Below are positions 23,288-33,312 of a stretch of 62,000 nucleotides of DNA, in pieces. Both the position numbers and the translations under genes were made by a program. The number at the start of each line of letters is the position of its first letter. Within the stretch, counting starts at the first letter, position 1. Under the pieces are notes generated by a model. It was not told the DNA's origin. It did no database searches and worked only from the letters and a program-made list of their open reading frames with translations. The stretch is from positions 78,676 to 140,675 of the forward strand of contig MNCI01018966.1 in assembly GCA_015680685.1 (NCBI GenBank). The letters run 5' to 3'. Source of the stretch: Gnetum montanum. Its lineage: Eukaryota; Streptophyta; Gnetopsida; Gnetales; Gnetaceae.

Positions 23288-23895
23288 TCTATTCCACTAA
23301 ATCCCTTACTTTTGTGTAATTTTTTGTTTTACTCTCTTTTTTTACATTTTTTATTTTTCAACATCGTTCATACATTTGTCAATTCTTGCTAATTTTTCCT
23401 TTCTTTAGTTATTTTTCCATTCTTTGTTGTTGTTGATATATAAGTATATGTGTGTTTAATTTTCAATTGTTTGCTAATAAGATGTCCTATTGTCATTAGG
23501 TGTCTGGTGTAGATGGTTTTCATTGCTATGAGTCATGTACAATAGTCCACCTCGTTATCTCGCTTCCGCCCTCACATTGTTGTTCTTGGATTTTGCATCT
23601 ATTTTTCCTCTCATAAACTCGGCAGTGAGTCCATGTCATCCACCCATCCACCCACTCTATGGTTTTCCTTCCTTTGGGAACATGCAACCCCTTCACTTAA
23701 AAACATTGTAATTAATGTGTGACTTGTGTAGTTCGTAGACTCGGGGATGACCCAATGATTTGAATCAGGTGTGACTTCAAGGGGAATGCAACATTCATCA
23801 CCCTCTCTTATCCCTTGAGTTGCGAATATGTCCTTATGGGTTTCTTCCCACTCCACATCCTTCTCTACAAGGAAGTCACTGGCCAATTCGACCTT

Positions 23896-23970
23896 GCATG
23901 GTGTGGTCCTCACTGAAAAAATTCAAAAAAAAATAACAAATAAATATGAGGATTCAAAGCACATCCCTTG
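23896..23970 (+). repeat. Spacer module, copy 1 (E2)
   Basis: GCATGGTGTGGTCCTCACT at the left, A-rich middle, ATTCAAAGCACATCCCTTGG at the right. GGTGTG and CACA(C/T)C can pair across an A-rich loop. It is repeated at 24002. Confidence 0.65.
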
Positions 23971-24001
23971 GTTGAATTCATGCACACAAGCATGGATCTT
24001 T

Positions 24002-24083
24002 GCATGGTGTGGTTCCCACACAATAACAAGAAAATGAACAAGATAAAATTATCACTATGTGGGAATTCAAAGCACACCCCTTA
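24002..24083 (+). repeat. Spacer module, copy 2 (E2)
   Basis: Same architecture as copy 1, ending AATTCAAAGCACACCCCTTA. E5 has the same two-copy arrangement (54657-54720 and 54752-54820, minus), while E1 and E4 have one copy each. Confidence 0.65.
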
Positions 24084-24841
24084 GATTGCTTTTCATGGGC
24101 CACCAAAATTAGTTATGGGACTCACTCCATCCCCTCTAACTTAGTCCCATTTCACTTCCTTCTTCTCATGTTTGTTGGAGTGGTGGTTTCCTATGGGTAC
24201 ACTTTGCTACTTGGTGGATGGATGGGGCTTCACTTATTGCTGTGAGGTCACTGTAAGTGGTTGGTTTTGGGTTTGAACTCAAGAATAGTCCTACGAGGTC
24301 ACTTAACCACAAATTCACATAGGGTTTCAAGTAACCAATGATTGGAATTCATTCCTCTTGTCTCTCTCTCATCCATTTCTCTCCCAAACTCACCTCACTG
24401 TCCATTTTATGTTTTGAAAGTTTTTCGTGATTTCCATGTACTACTAATGCCTTGGTAGGATCTCTTGTGTAGGAGCATTAACTTCCAAGCATGACTTCTT
24501 GACCCTGGGGCCCATGGACCCCAATGTTGAGGATATGCAGGCGCTACTAAGGATATTTCCTATTATGGGAAGGACTCACTTGCATATTCTTGGTTCCGCT
24601 TATTAAGTATCCCATCCTTTGGATTTTTTGTTGATTATTTTCAGGGTCCTATTGCTTGATCTCCTTCCTGCAGAGTTCTTCCTCACCATGTTCTCCTACC
24701 TTTGACTCTTTTTTTAGCCCAAGTTACCTTCCTCGAATCCTTGATCACATTCCCAATCTCTTCCACTCTTCAACCACTCTAATTTGGCATTTTAAATTCA
24801 TTTTTTGGGCTTTTTATGGGTTGGTCAATGTGTGCGACCCC

Positions 24842-24908
24842 CTATGTATACAGGGCCCTGTATACATAGCCCCTTGCGTATATGCAGCCCTATCAACCCT
24901 ATATATAT
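24842..24908 (+). promoter_or_regulatory. Candidate internal promoter of ORF3 (E2): palindrome plus TATA
   Basis: A perfect 28-base palindrome (24842-24869, centre GGGCCC, arms CTATGTATACA) is followed by GCGTATATGCAGCCC-type repeats and a TATATATAT box at 24900. Palindromic GTATAC/GGCCC repeats also fill U3 of this family's LTRs (28440-28530). The block therefore looks like an internal copy of U3. Promoter function is inferred. Confidence 0.5.
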
Positions 24909-25051
24909 GGCCATTGTGCTTAATAATTTCATCATTTTGCAAATAATTTGGAGAGATATTTTGCCATTTTTTCTACCTAACTTCTTCTTGAGAACCTACA
25001 TTCCATCGCACATCCATATCAACCGATCCTTGCCCTTTTAAGCAACTGAAG

Positions 25052-25346
25052 GTATGCTCTCAGTCATTGGGGAGGGGGGTGAAGCCTATGGGTAATTAAT
25101 TAACTAATTAATTAATTAACTGATTAGTTAATTAAGACTTCACACCTCTAAGGGAAGAAATGAAAATAATTGTTTAAACTTCAACTCATCCCTTGTTGTT
25201 TTTGGCTCTAACCCATGAATTAACACTCCGAGAGACTTAATGGAATGCCCATGCCAGCAACATAACTTAGTCAAACTGAGAAGGTGTATAAGGACCATCT
25301 TGAGCTACTTATGCATGATCTAATGGGTGGTTATGTTTAATTGCAG
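25052..25346 (+). other. Predicted leader intron of ORF3 (E2)
   Basis: The donor is CTGAAG/GTATGCTC at 25051/25052 and the acceptor is TTAATTGCAG at 25337-25346, with the ORF3 ATG as the next base. Length is 295 bp. E4 and E5 have the same donor and acceptor placement (299 and 226 bp). The intron contains a G-rich AGTCATTGGGG tract and a TTAATTAA-rich stretch (25093-25136) also seen in E5. Confidence 0.6.
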
Positions 25347-28178
25347 ATGGAACCCAAACGTAGGCATCCAAGGGGCGAAGGACCATCACAACTGAGGGAC
25401 AAGCACCCATGAATGGAAAGGGGACAAGGCATGCAACAACCAAAGCCTCCTTTGCGAAGGACCTGATGTGGAATCTATCCATCAGATTCCTGAAGAGGAG
25501 AATCCTAGCAAGCAATCAGAAGGGGATGAGACTCCGGGGATAGCACTACAGCTTGAGGTCACCCTAACCCAAGCCTGTCTTGATGCTATCAAGCTGCACG
25601 AAGTGCAATGAATGGTCCTCCAAGAGCCTAACTTTGGACCATTCCTTGAGAATGCACTAGAAGATGTGAAGCTCCAACTGCAGAACTCTCCAATGTAGCC
25701 AATTATCTCAACCAGTGGTGAATGGTACTTAGGAGAGACCTATCTCTTCTGGATGAATCAGTAACTGGGGTCTAGAGTAAGAATCAAAGACATTTATGTC
25801 TCTTACTTTTTAGAGGAAATAGCACAAGCTCTGGAGTTGCTCAAGACTGGACCAGATATGGTGGAGATCCAAAAATAAGTAAACCCTGAGGTAAAAAGGG
25901 AGTGGATCAGGAGGTGCTATGGGGTAGACTACAAGGAGTTTAGCTCTCTAACCACAGTGGAGAGGCTATATTCAAAGATCACATCTTACCACCTGAATCT
26001 AATGGTAAGATCTAGCAAAATCATGGACTTCTCTACTCATGCATGTGTCGCTCTAAGTGGGAAGTTCCTAATGATTCTTCCATAGTTACTATTCTTGAAA
26101 ATTGAAAAAAGATTCGCCAAAAGAAAATGTGGAAGACGAGCTCTCCCCTTTTCTTGCATAATCAGAAAGTTATGCAAATGGGCAGGGATAGCATGATATG
26201 TCAATGACATAATCTGACATGCCTTGATTACCTCATGGCAGGAAATGATGAAAAATAGGACTCTAGTCACGATGTAGACAGAGGAGGAGTAGAAACCACC
26301 TCCACCACATGTGCAAACAACAAGGTTGAGTTTGCAAACCATTGTAGAATACATTCACAAGATCCGATAAACGCTCTTGAGCCAGCAAGAGCAATTCGAT
26401 AGGACTAGTGGAGGGAAAGAACCTTTGGCCTATCACCCTATAATGAGCCACCTAGAGCAAGTGGCTTAATCAGTTAGCTTGATGGAAAGAGTAGGGCTGA
26501 TGTTCTCCATCACCCGAAAGCAAGTACTAGCAAGGACAGATCCTAGTGTTCGAGAGGTAATAGTATCAACCTACCAGCTATTTCCCAAAATCTCTGGGAA
26601 TGCTACTACCTTCTCGGTACACTTGGAAGATGGTGAAGGGGCAATAGTCTTGGTGATGCAGCACCAAGGATAATAGATTGCAGCCAAAGTGGTTGCTAAT
26701 ACAATTGCTACAGCTCTCAACACACCGATGGCACCTGTACCAGATATTCATGGACTTTAAGATGTACAGGCATCTGCTAGAACTTCACGTAGCAAGATTG
26801 ATGCAGTGTAACATGAGGAATTATTGGACAGACTACTAGGAACTGGGCAACTACTTTTGGATGTCTTTAACCTTTCAGACAACATCACTGCAACCCAGTC
26901 GGAGCTGCTCTCGACAAGGGGTAAGAGCCTCATTTTGGAAAGACAACTTGAAACTGCTCAAGCAGCTTGTCAACTCTTGGCAACAGAAGTGGCCTAATTA
27001 AAAACCCAACTTGCCGATCCATCTCTCCTCAACTATGAAATCATAAGAGATGAAGTTTTTCAATAGCTTCAAACCAAACTTTAAATAGTTGAGGATGAGC
27101 AAGAGTCAACGATTTTCGATAAGTTCTTAGTAGAAGTTCAAGTATATACTTTAAACAAGGACTTGATGGAGGTTTGTTAGGAGAATGTTAGGTTGACTAC
27201 AGAGGTTCATTGCCTATGTAATGTTGGTGCAAACAATGAGCACATGAAAAATTTTATCCACCAATAGTAGGAAGAGCTAGCCAGGGTGAATGCTAATGTG
27301 AGAAGGTTGGCAGCTGAGAACCAAAATCAATCCATGGAGGAGGTTCGGGCTTTGCGACAAAAATCTACCATCAAAATTTTCACTTGGAAGAACGAGGCCC
27401 TAAAGTTTGAAAAAATCAAGAATAATTACAAGGACCAAGTGGGACTACAAAAGGAAGTAAATGAGAAGTAGATTCAAGTCACAAAGGCCAAAATGAACCA
27501 AGCGCTCTAGCAGCTCCAACAAGGAGGTGAAGTATGGAAACCTATCTTTGATGGGTTGAATGCCTATAATCAGGCTAAAATCTGCCTCAAGGAGCTACAG
27601 ATTAAAGAAATGACAGAGTATATGGAGCTTGCCCACCTTCGCTATGCAAACCTGGCCATGCTCACAACTAGGAGATTGTGGTCCGAATTGGAAAAACAAG
27701 TGGCCACCTCATACTCTTTATATGAGGCGAGTTCCAAGTGCACAAAGCGATGAGGAAAAAATTGAAAATAGCAAAGGCATAAGTTGAGGTTCTCCGCACA
27801 AGTTTTGAAGGACAACGTGCAATCGTGGAGAACTTGGCCTATTGGATGAATGACTACCAGTAGCTGTAGGCATCAATTCAAGTGTTTGACATTGAATGAA
27901 AAGAGTTCACAACCTAGTTCATCAACTTGAAAGAACTCTTCTTGGTGCTACCAAGCCCTTGGGAGGTTCCAGTTCTAGCACACATCAATGAAGCTGCTTG
28001 TACAGTGAACGATCCCACAAGCAAAGAGGAGAAAATGAGGGCCTTCTTGGAGGCTTTTTGGTTGCCTCCAAAAGTTGCAGTCACTACAGGACAACCATCA
28101 TTTGTGCCACCACCACTGCCACATGGGCTAGAGGCTGGTGAAGGGCCATCGGAACCACCACCCCCAAGGATGGTGTGA
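25347..28178 (+). pseudogene. E2 ORF3: coiled-coil protein of unknown function
   Basis: Function unknown. The frame starts MEPKRRHPRGEG directly after the predicted acceptor and ends GTG TGA at 28176-28178, 944 codons including the stop. The N-terminal 280 or so residues hold short motifs shared with E4 and E5: KDIYVSY, ALELLK, VDPEVKR or similar, WCY, HACVALSG and ALPFS-L. Their spacing recalls the 'putative plant transposon protein' domains in plant databases, but I cannot confirm that. A Q/P-rich segment follows. The C-terminal half, from about 26880, is rich in Leu, Glu, Lys and Gln heptads (QEELARVNANVRRLAAEN; EYMELAHLRYANLAML), typical of a long coiled coil, and ends in a Pro-rich tail. 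No membrane segment or env motif is seen. Many TAG stops break the frame. Confidence 0.65.
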
Positions 28179-28402
28179 TCTTCTCCAACAATTTTTGCAT
28201 CCTTCCACGCAGTAGAGAGTCTGGGACTAGCAGGGTGTTCAATTTTTTCTCTGAACAACGTTATTTTGTAATTTTCCTTTTCTTGTACACTTGAGCACTT
28301 GGTAAAATTGATGTTGTGTCATGTGTGTGTCAAGTCATGTGTGTTGTAAATAATTCCATACCTTCAAATTTGTACGAGGAACTCGAGGACAAGTTTTTAC
28401 TT

Positions 28403-28415
28403 AGTCGTGGGGGTA
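28403..28415 (+). promoter_or_regulatory. E2 3' polypurine tract
   Basis: AGTCGTGGGGGTA lies directly before the LTR TG. It primes plus-strand DNA synthesis in this type of element. The preceding GAACTCGAGGACAAG box is conserved before the PPT of E1. Confidence 0.85.
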
Positions 28416-29328
28416 TGATGAAGTGTCATTTGGCCATGCATTTACTAGGCCGCATATACGGGACCCCGTGTCCTGTATACGTGGCCCTATATACATGGCC
28501 TCGTATACCTGGCCTCGTCGACGCATCCTTCCATGCATCAACATAGCCCCATTTACATGGCATCTATTTTAACCTATAAATAAGAGGGCCTTTCGCCTCA
28601 TTGAGGCATCTTTTTGTCAATTGTAGCAAAGCTCACATAGTTTATTCCTGTAGGAGATAGAATATTTTCCAAGTGCCCACAGTAGGTGTAAAGAAGGTGT
28701 CCGACTCTTTATTCAAGCGCTAATGTATCTGAGCTCATTGGCGTGAACGACAATAAAGACGAGCTTTCAAGTATTCCTTGCATCATTTGGACTTAGCCAT
28801 TTCTATGCATTTCTAGCTTAATATTTATATGCTTTGATAATTACTTAAGTTTCTCTTGTTATTAGTTTAATCGTTATCGCTCATTCATAGTTCATAGAAG
28901 CCATAAGTACAACCATCTAGAACTTGGTAACCCAGTGATGCTTAATGTCTAGTAACCTAGTGGTGGTTAGGGAATGCTTAGAATATGCCTGGAAGATGGG
29001 ATTGGATACTTTTATGCTAGGAATAGTTAAGATATAGACTAGGATAATTATAGATTAGGTAATATTTCATTCCTTACTTTTCATACCTTAATTAGATGCC
29101 AAAAGATAAAGTAAAAACTATAAAAATCAGTTGCCTCAATCCCACTTAACCATTGCCACTAGATACTCACAAGTGAGGTTGAGAAGACAACAACTATTCT
29201 AACAAAGGGTTTTGCTGGTTAGAGGTTTGGTGTATGTTAAGTGCTTACAGTCTACGGAATTCGACCGAGTCATGTGTAAACACCTGTGATTCACATGATT
29301 GGATGTAGGGGTACCTAGCCGCTCATCA
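28416..29328 (+). repeat. E2 3' LTR (913 bp)
   Basis: It starts TGATGAAGTG and ends CTCATCA. U3 has palindromic GTATAC and TGGCC repeats (28440-28530). CCTATAAATAAGAGGG near 28573 is the TATA box and CAATAAAGACG near 28752 the likely poly(A) signal. It is complete, whereas its partner at 16185 is gapped. Confidence 0.9.
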
Positions 29329-29862
29329 CCCCTACACCTTAAGTAGTTATCAGTTATAACCCTCTAATCTAGTATCTTTTATATCCAAAATCTAGCCAAT
29401 GTGTTTCATAGTGAGGCAAGGTATCAACAACATTATGTCTTATCTATCTTTACTAATCCGTGACTATGTTGTGTGTGTAGATGATGATCGCACGAACAAT
29501 GAATTGGGATAGAAGGAAGCATTCAGGATGGACTAGAGAAAAAATAATTTACACAAGGAACAAGCTTAATCATGTAACCATGAAAGAACAATGGTGTGCA
29601 CATTTTCAACATTGGTAGCAACGCACCTCATTTTCTTTTTTTTTTCTCTCTCTCTCTCGAAACTCTCAAATGAGGGTCTAGATGTCACCTATGTACAATG
29701 TTCACCAAAATGATAATGTACACCAATGTTGTAATATGTTTATCCATCTGTTCACCAAGCACTTTGAGTTTGTAATTCCATGTCATTGTCATATTATTGT
29801 TTAGTCAATAATCCCATACCTTTCCAATATTTTGTAAGGAACTCGAGGATAAGATTTCATTT
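29329..29862 (+). other. E1 remainder after E2: intron end and short frame, ORF3 body missing
   Basis: This is the continuation of the E1 spacer. TGTGTGTGTAG at 29470-29480 is acceptor-like and is followed at once by ATG (29481), matching the ORF3 start position in the sister elements. The frame there reads only about 45 codons (MMIARTMNWDRRK) and does not resemble ORF3. A TC-rich run (29632-29660) follows, then the conserved pre-PPT box. Most of ORF3 was therefore lost or replaced in E1. Confidence 0.5.
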
Positions 29863-29875
29863 AGTCGTGGGGGTA
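29863..29875 (+). promoter_or_regulatory. E1 3' polypurine tract
   Basis: AGTCGTGGGGGTA, identical to the E2 tract, directly before the 3' LTR. Confidence 0.85.
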
Positions 29876-30698
29876 TGATGTGTTGCAATATCATAATCAT
29901 GATATTGAAGCCCGATAAGCAATATCAAACACTTAACATTGGAACCTATCTCATTTCCTGTAAATAACAGACCGAGGCACTTGGTTTTGGGAGTAGTTTT
30001 CTTAGTCCATTACCCAAAATCTTGCAGTTTTTTTCTTTCCAGAGTAAGAATTATTTCTGAGTGTCCATAGTAGAAGTCATAAAGTGAATAGATCCTTATT
30101 CGAGCATTGTGTACTTGAGCACACCTTGTGTTTAGAAATAAAGATGAACTTTGTGATAAACCTTGCAACATTCAAAATATCTTATTTATTGCATTTAATA
30201 TTATTTACAGTTATTTGATGTTTTCATTAGTTAATTGGTTATTTTTATTTGATTTTTTCATTTTCAACATGTAAGCACATTCAGTACGACCACTTCGAGC
30301 ATATGTGGAACATTTGGTAAACCTAGTAACAACTAGCGTTTGGTAATTCCAGTAGTGTTACACTGGTTTAGGATGTGTATGGATAGTGGGAATGGATGCT
30401 GGTGTTAGAACTAGTTAGAGCCTAGTTTATTAGTTAAATTAAATTAGTTATTTAACTATTTCATTTTTCCATTTTAAGCACTAGTAACATAAAACATAAA
30501 AAGCCATAAAAATCACATACCTCAAGTGTACTTAACCATACAATTATGCCAAATAAGTAAGCTTGGGAAGACAACGATCACCTAACCCATCCTTGTTCTA
30601 TGAAGATGCGTAAGCACTTAGTCCTTGGAGTTTGACTAGATCACGCATGAATGCTTCTATTCATATGGTTGAGCATAGGGATACCTCACCGCTCATCA
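29876..30698 (+). repeat. E1 3' LTR (823 bp)
   Basis: Homologous to 7657-8504 throughout, with a short deletion in the GATATC-rich part of U3 and many single-base changes. It ends CTCATCA at 30698. The TATA box has decayed to CTGTAAATAACAG. Confidence 0.85.
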
Positions 30699-31454
30699 AT
30701 AATTTAATAACGTAAAAGGATTATTCAAAATGCATGAGTTTATGAACCACATAGAGTATGTATAATTCCCTACTTCATCAGAATCATTGTATTTGCCTTA
30801 GTGCAGATAAGTTGCAACATGAGAAGCATGTATTAGTTGAAGAAGTGTTTATTCATTTCAACACAAAATTCTTCATATGCCATAATGTTTCTCAATATTG
30901 CTTGAGATTCATCAGTTAAAATCATCTTTGAAAGATAGAGATGACCCCTCAACCTAATTACATGTTACAATATTATTAATTCTTGTAACTTTTGCTCTTG
31001 TAAAGGAGATTTGTTTAATTTTTGTCTATTTTTGCTTAAGAAAATAAATTTAAAGAAAAGAAAAAACTTGTTGAAATTAAAGATAGAAAAAATGAATATG
31101 AAGTTAAGGATATAAGAAATTAAGTTAATATCAATGATAAAAATGATCAAATGACAATAGTACCTATGTATAGTTTTACTAGTACTAGAGAAAGTATTAA
31201 TTAGCTAAGATAGATAGCTTATAAGGTATGTTTTTCCTTATCTTACAAGAATACTTTAAAATGAAAGATTAAAATTAGTATTGATAAGAAGGTTATAGTA
31301 GATGATAAAGATTCTTGATATAAAATTAATGATAAGTGACAGGATGAAGATCTTCCAAAGGATGTGCAACCATTTTTTTATGAATATTGCTTTCATAAAA
31401 ATATTAGTATTAAAACATAGCTCTCTATCTTAAATCCTTTTGCTATTTTAAGTT
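30699..31454. other. Unique AT-rich DNA between E1 and E3
   Basis: No gene recognised. The only open frame over 60 codons (minus, 31150-30965) is low-complexity and rich in Ile, Phe and Asn. The first bases are the E1 target duplication and the last five (AAGTT) belong to that of E3. Confidence 0.5.
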
Positions 31455-32317
31455 TGATGAGTGGTGATGTACCACTACACTCAACCATATGAATACAAGT
31501 ATGTATGCACAATCTGGTTGAACTCTGCAGAGAGACTAGTTGTGGTATCTAGATAGTTACACATTGATTGCAGTTTACTATCTTCCCACTTGGACTAGTA
31601 TTCACTTATCATGTATGGTTTAGTCCAAAGTGAGGTGTATGATATGATTTTTAACACTAGGCTACTCCTAGAAACAATGAAAAATAATCTTGATTAAACT
31701 AATAAGCAATAGGAAATGAAGTCTAAGCTAGCCTAAGTGTGATGATTATCTGTCCTTAATCATTTGTACTTATCTTGGACCTCATGTACTACTTCTGGGA
31801 TTACCAAGTGCACATTACTTAAGCACTCCTAAATATGATACTAGGTTACCACATAGTTATACTTCAATGTTCGTGATTAAGTCGTACTCATTCTGCATTT
31901 AACAATAGGAATGGTAAATGACAGTAAAGAAATATAAACTAAGAAAAAAATAAATAACAATAACAATTAAACAGTTAAAAACTAAATGAATGTTACAATG
32001 ATGGAGTAATCTTGATCCTTATTGTTGATCATGTGTGTGTCCAAGTACGTCACACTCAAATAAAGGTTTTGTACAATTACAATCATCACACTATGGGCAT
32101 TCACTAGGGAAAGAACTAAAATGAATTAAAAACTGACAAAAAAGACTCTACACTTACACTTATCAACTCTCCCCCTTTTCTTGTGTGACCGAATGTCTAT
32201 TTATAAGCTTACACAGGAAACATGATATCGTGTATTCAATATTGTTATCCAAGCTATGATATCACATACCCAATATCGAGGATCTGATATCAGGGCCTGG
32301 CAAAACATGATTCATCA
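31455..32317 (-). repeat. E3 3' LTR
   Basis: Minus orientation, starts TGATGAATC at 32317 and ends at 31455. U3 carries GATATC palindromes (32224-32305), as in E1. A TATAAATAG box lies near 32199. Confidence 0.85.
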
Positions 32318-32330
32318 TACCCCCACGACT
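32318..32330 (-). promoter_or_regulatory. E3 polypurine tract
   Basis: On the minus strand it reads AGTCGTGGGGGTA next to the 3' LTR. Confidence 0.85.
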
Positions 32331-32479
32331 GAATAACAATTCATCCTTCAGTTAGACAAAATGACAATGGGTTTTATTGATTACAAAATGGATAGGTATG
32401 GGATTATTGACTAACTAGGAATTACTCATGTCGCAGTGTGGAATTGAAAAAAAAATTGAGACACAAATACAGAATTTAT

Positions 32480-33150
32480 AAAAAATAAAATTTGCTAGAA
32501 CTCATGTGGTTCCTAGTGATAGTGGCTCCTCCATGGGTCTCTTCCCCTTATCTTGTGCTCCAGGTCTTGGAAATGGATGTCTCTAAAGAAGTGCCTGGAG
32601 ATTTTCTTCTTTAGTTCAGGGATCCTATGCCATCCACGCTAATGCTCCAATGTTTGATGGAGTCAACACCTTCCATGGGCATGATAGTTGTGGGAACATT
32701 TGATTGGCCTTGATATACGAAGCTACAAACAACCATCATTCCTCTTATTAGGCTATAACATTGTCTTTGCATTCTTGGTAGTTTGTGAGCCATCGAGCCA
32801 AATTCGTTGTGACATCCTTCTATCCTTGGTAGCTATTTTTGACAACCTCTAATTTAGAACTTACTACTTTTAATTTCTGTAATGTTTTCTTATGTTTACC
32901 AAATTTTGTTTCATACTTTGCATAGGTGGTTGCTACCTACTTTTTCAATTTTATTCTTGGGTTTCCTATTGTCAACAAGGCTAAGTTGGCATATCGCAAG
33001 TTTGCCAACTCCATGTATTCTATGAGGATGCTAAACCTAATAAGCACTTGGGTTTGGATGGTATGAAGGGTGTGACCAGTTTGAGGGTGGCCTCCCCCAT
33101 GACTAGGGTTTTTGCCACTGTGATTAAACATGGTATTTTTATATGAAATC
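32480..33150 (-). pseudogene. E3 ORF3 remnant (C-terminal part only)
   Basis: On the minus strand EYMELANLRYANLALLTI (about 33036-32983) matches the coiled-coil part of ORF3 in E2 and E5. Sequence down to about 32480 corresponds loosely to the ORF3 end. The N-terminal two thirds are missing, and the remnant follows gag closely, so one large deletion probably removed everything from late gag to late ORF3. Confidence 0.65.
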
Positions 33151-33312
33151 TAGATGTAATATTCCTCCCCAATGCTCATGTAAATGTGACAAGATTGGGT
33201 ATTGGCCTTTGGGGTGATCGTACAAGCAAATGTCACATTGATATGGGTGATGTGCAATTGAGCTCTTATCCTTATTTTCTTCAACCCTTCTTTCTAATTG
33301 TCTAGTGGTGTT

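Larger units (their letters stand above)
23288..24841 (+). other. E2 spacer between integrase and ORF3 leader
   Basis: Non-coding, T-rich at first, with no frame of note. It contains two copies of the conserved spacer module (listed separately) and runs into a U3-like block at 24842. The corresponding spacer exists in E1, E4 and E5, so it is part of the family's structure. Confidence 0.6.
16185..29328 (+). mobile_element. Element E2: near-complete Athila-like element nested in E1
   Basis: It has two LTRs, a primer site, gag, protease, RT-RNase H, integrase, a 2-kb spacer, ORF3, a PPT and a 3' LTR. It interrupts the spacer of E1. Flanking 5-mers are CCTCT and CCCCT, a target duplication with one change. 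Its length is 13.1 kb in the window, slightly more in reality because the gap in the 5' LTR is under-sized. All genes contain stops, so it could move only with help from another copy. Confidence 0.9.
7657..30698 (+). mobile_element. Element E1: Athila-like Ty3/gypsy retrotransposon, interrupted by E2
   Basis: LTRs at 7657-8504 and 29876-30698 bracket a primer site, gag, protease, RT, RNase H and integrase in gypsy order. The body is split at 16184/29329 by the later insertion of E2. The flanking 5-mers are GTAAT on the left and ATAAT on the right, a target duplication with one change. The LTRs differ by many substitutions and a deletion in U3, so the insertion is old. The part after the spacer is short and lacks the ORF3 body found in the sister elements. 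Without E2 the element is about 9.9 kb. Confidence 0.85.
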
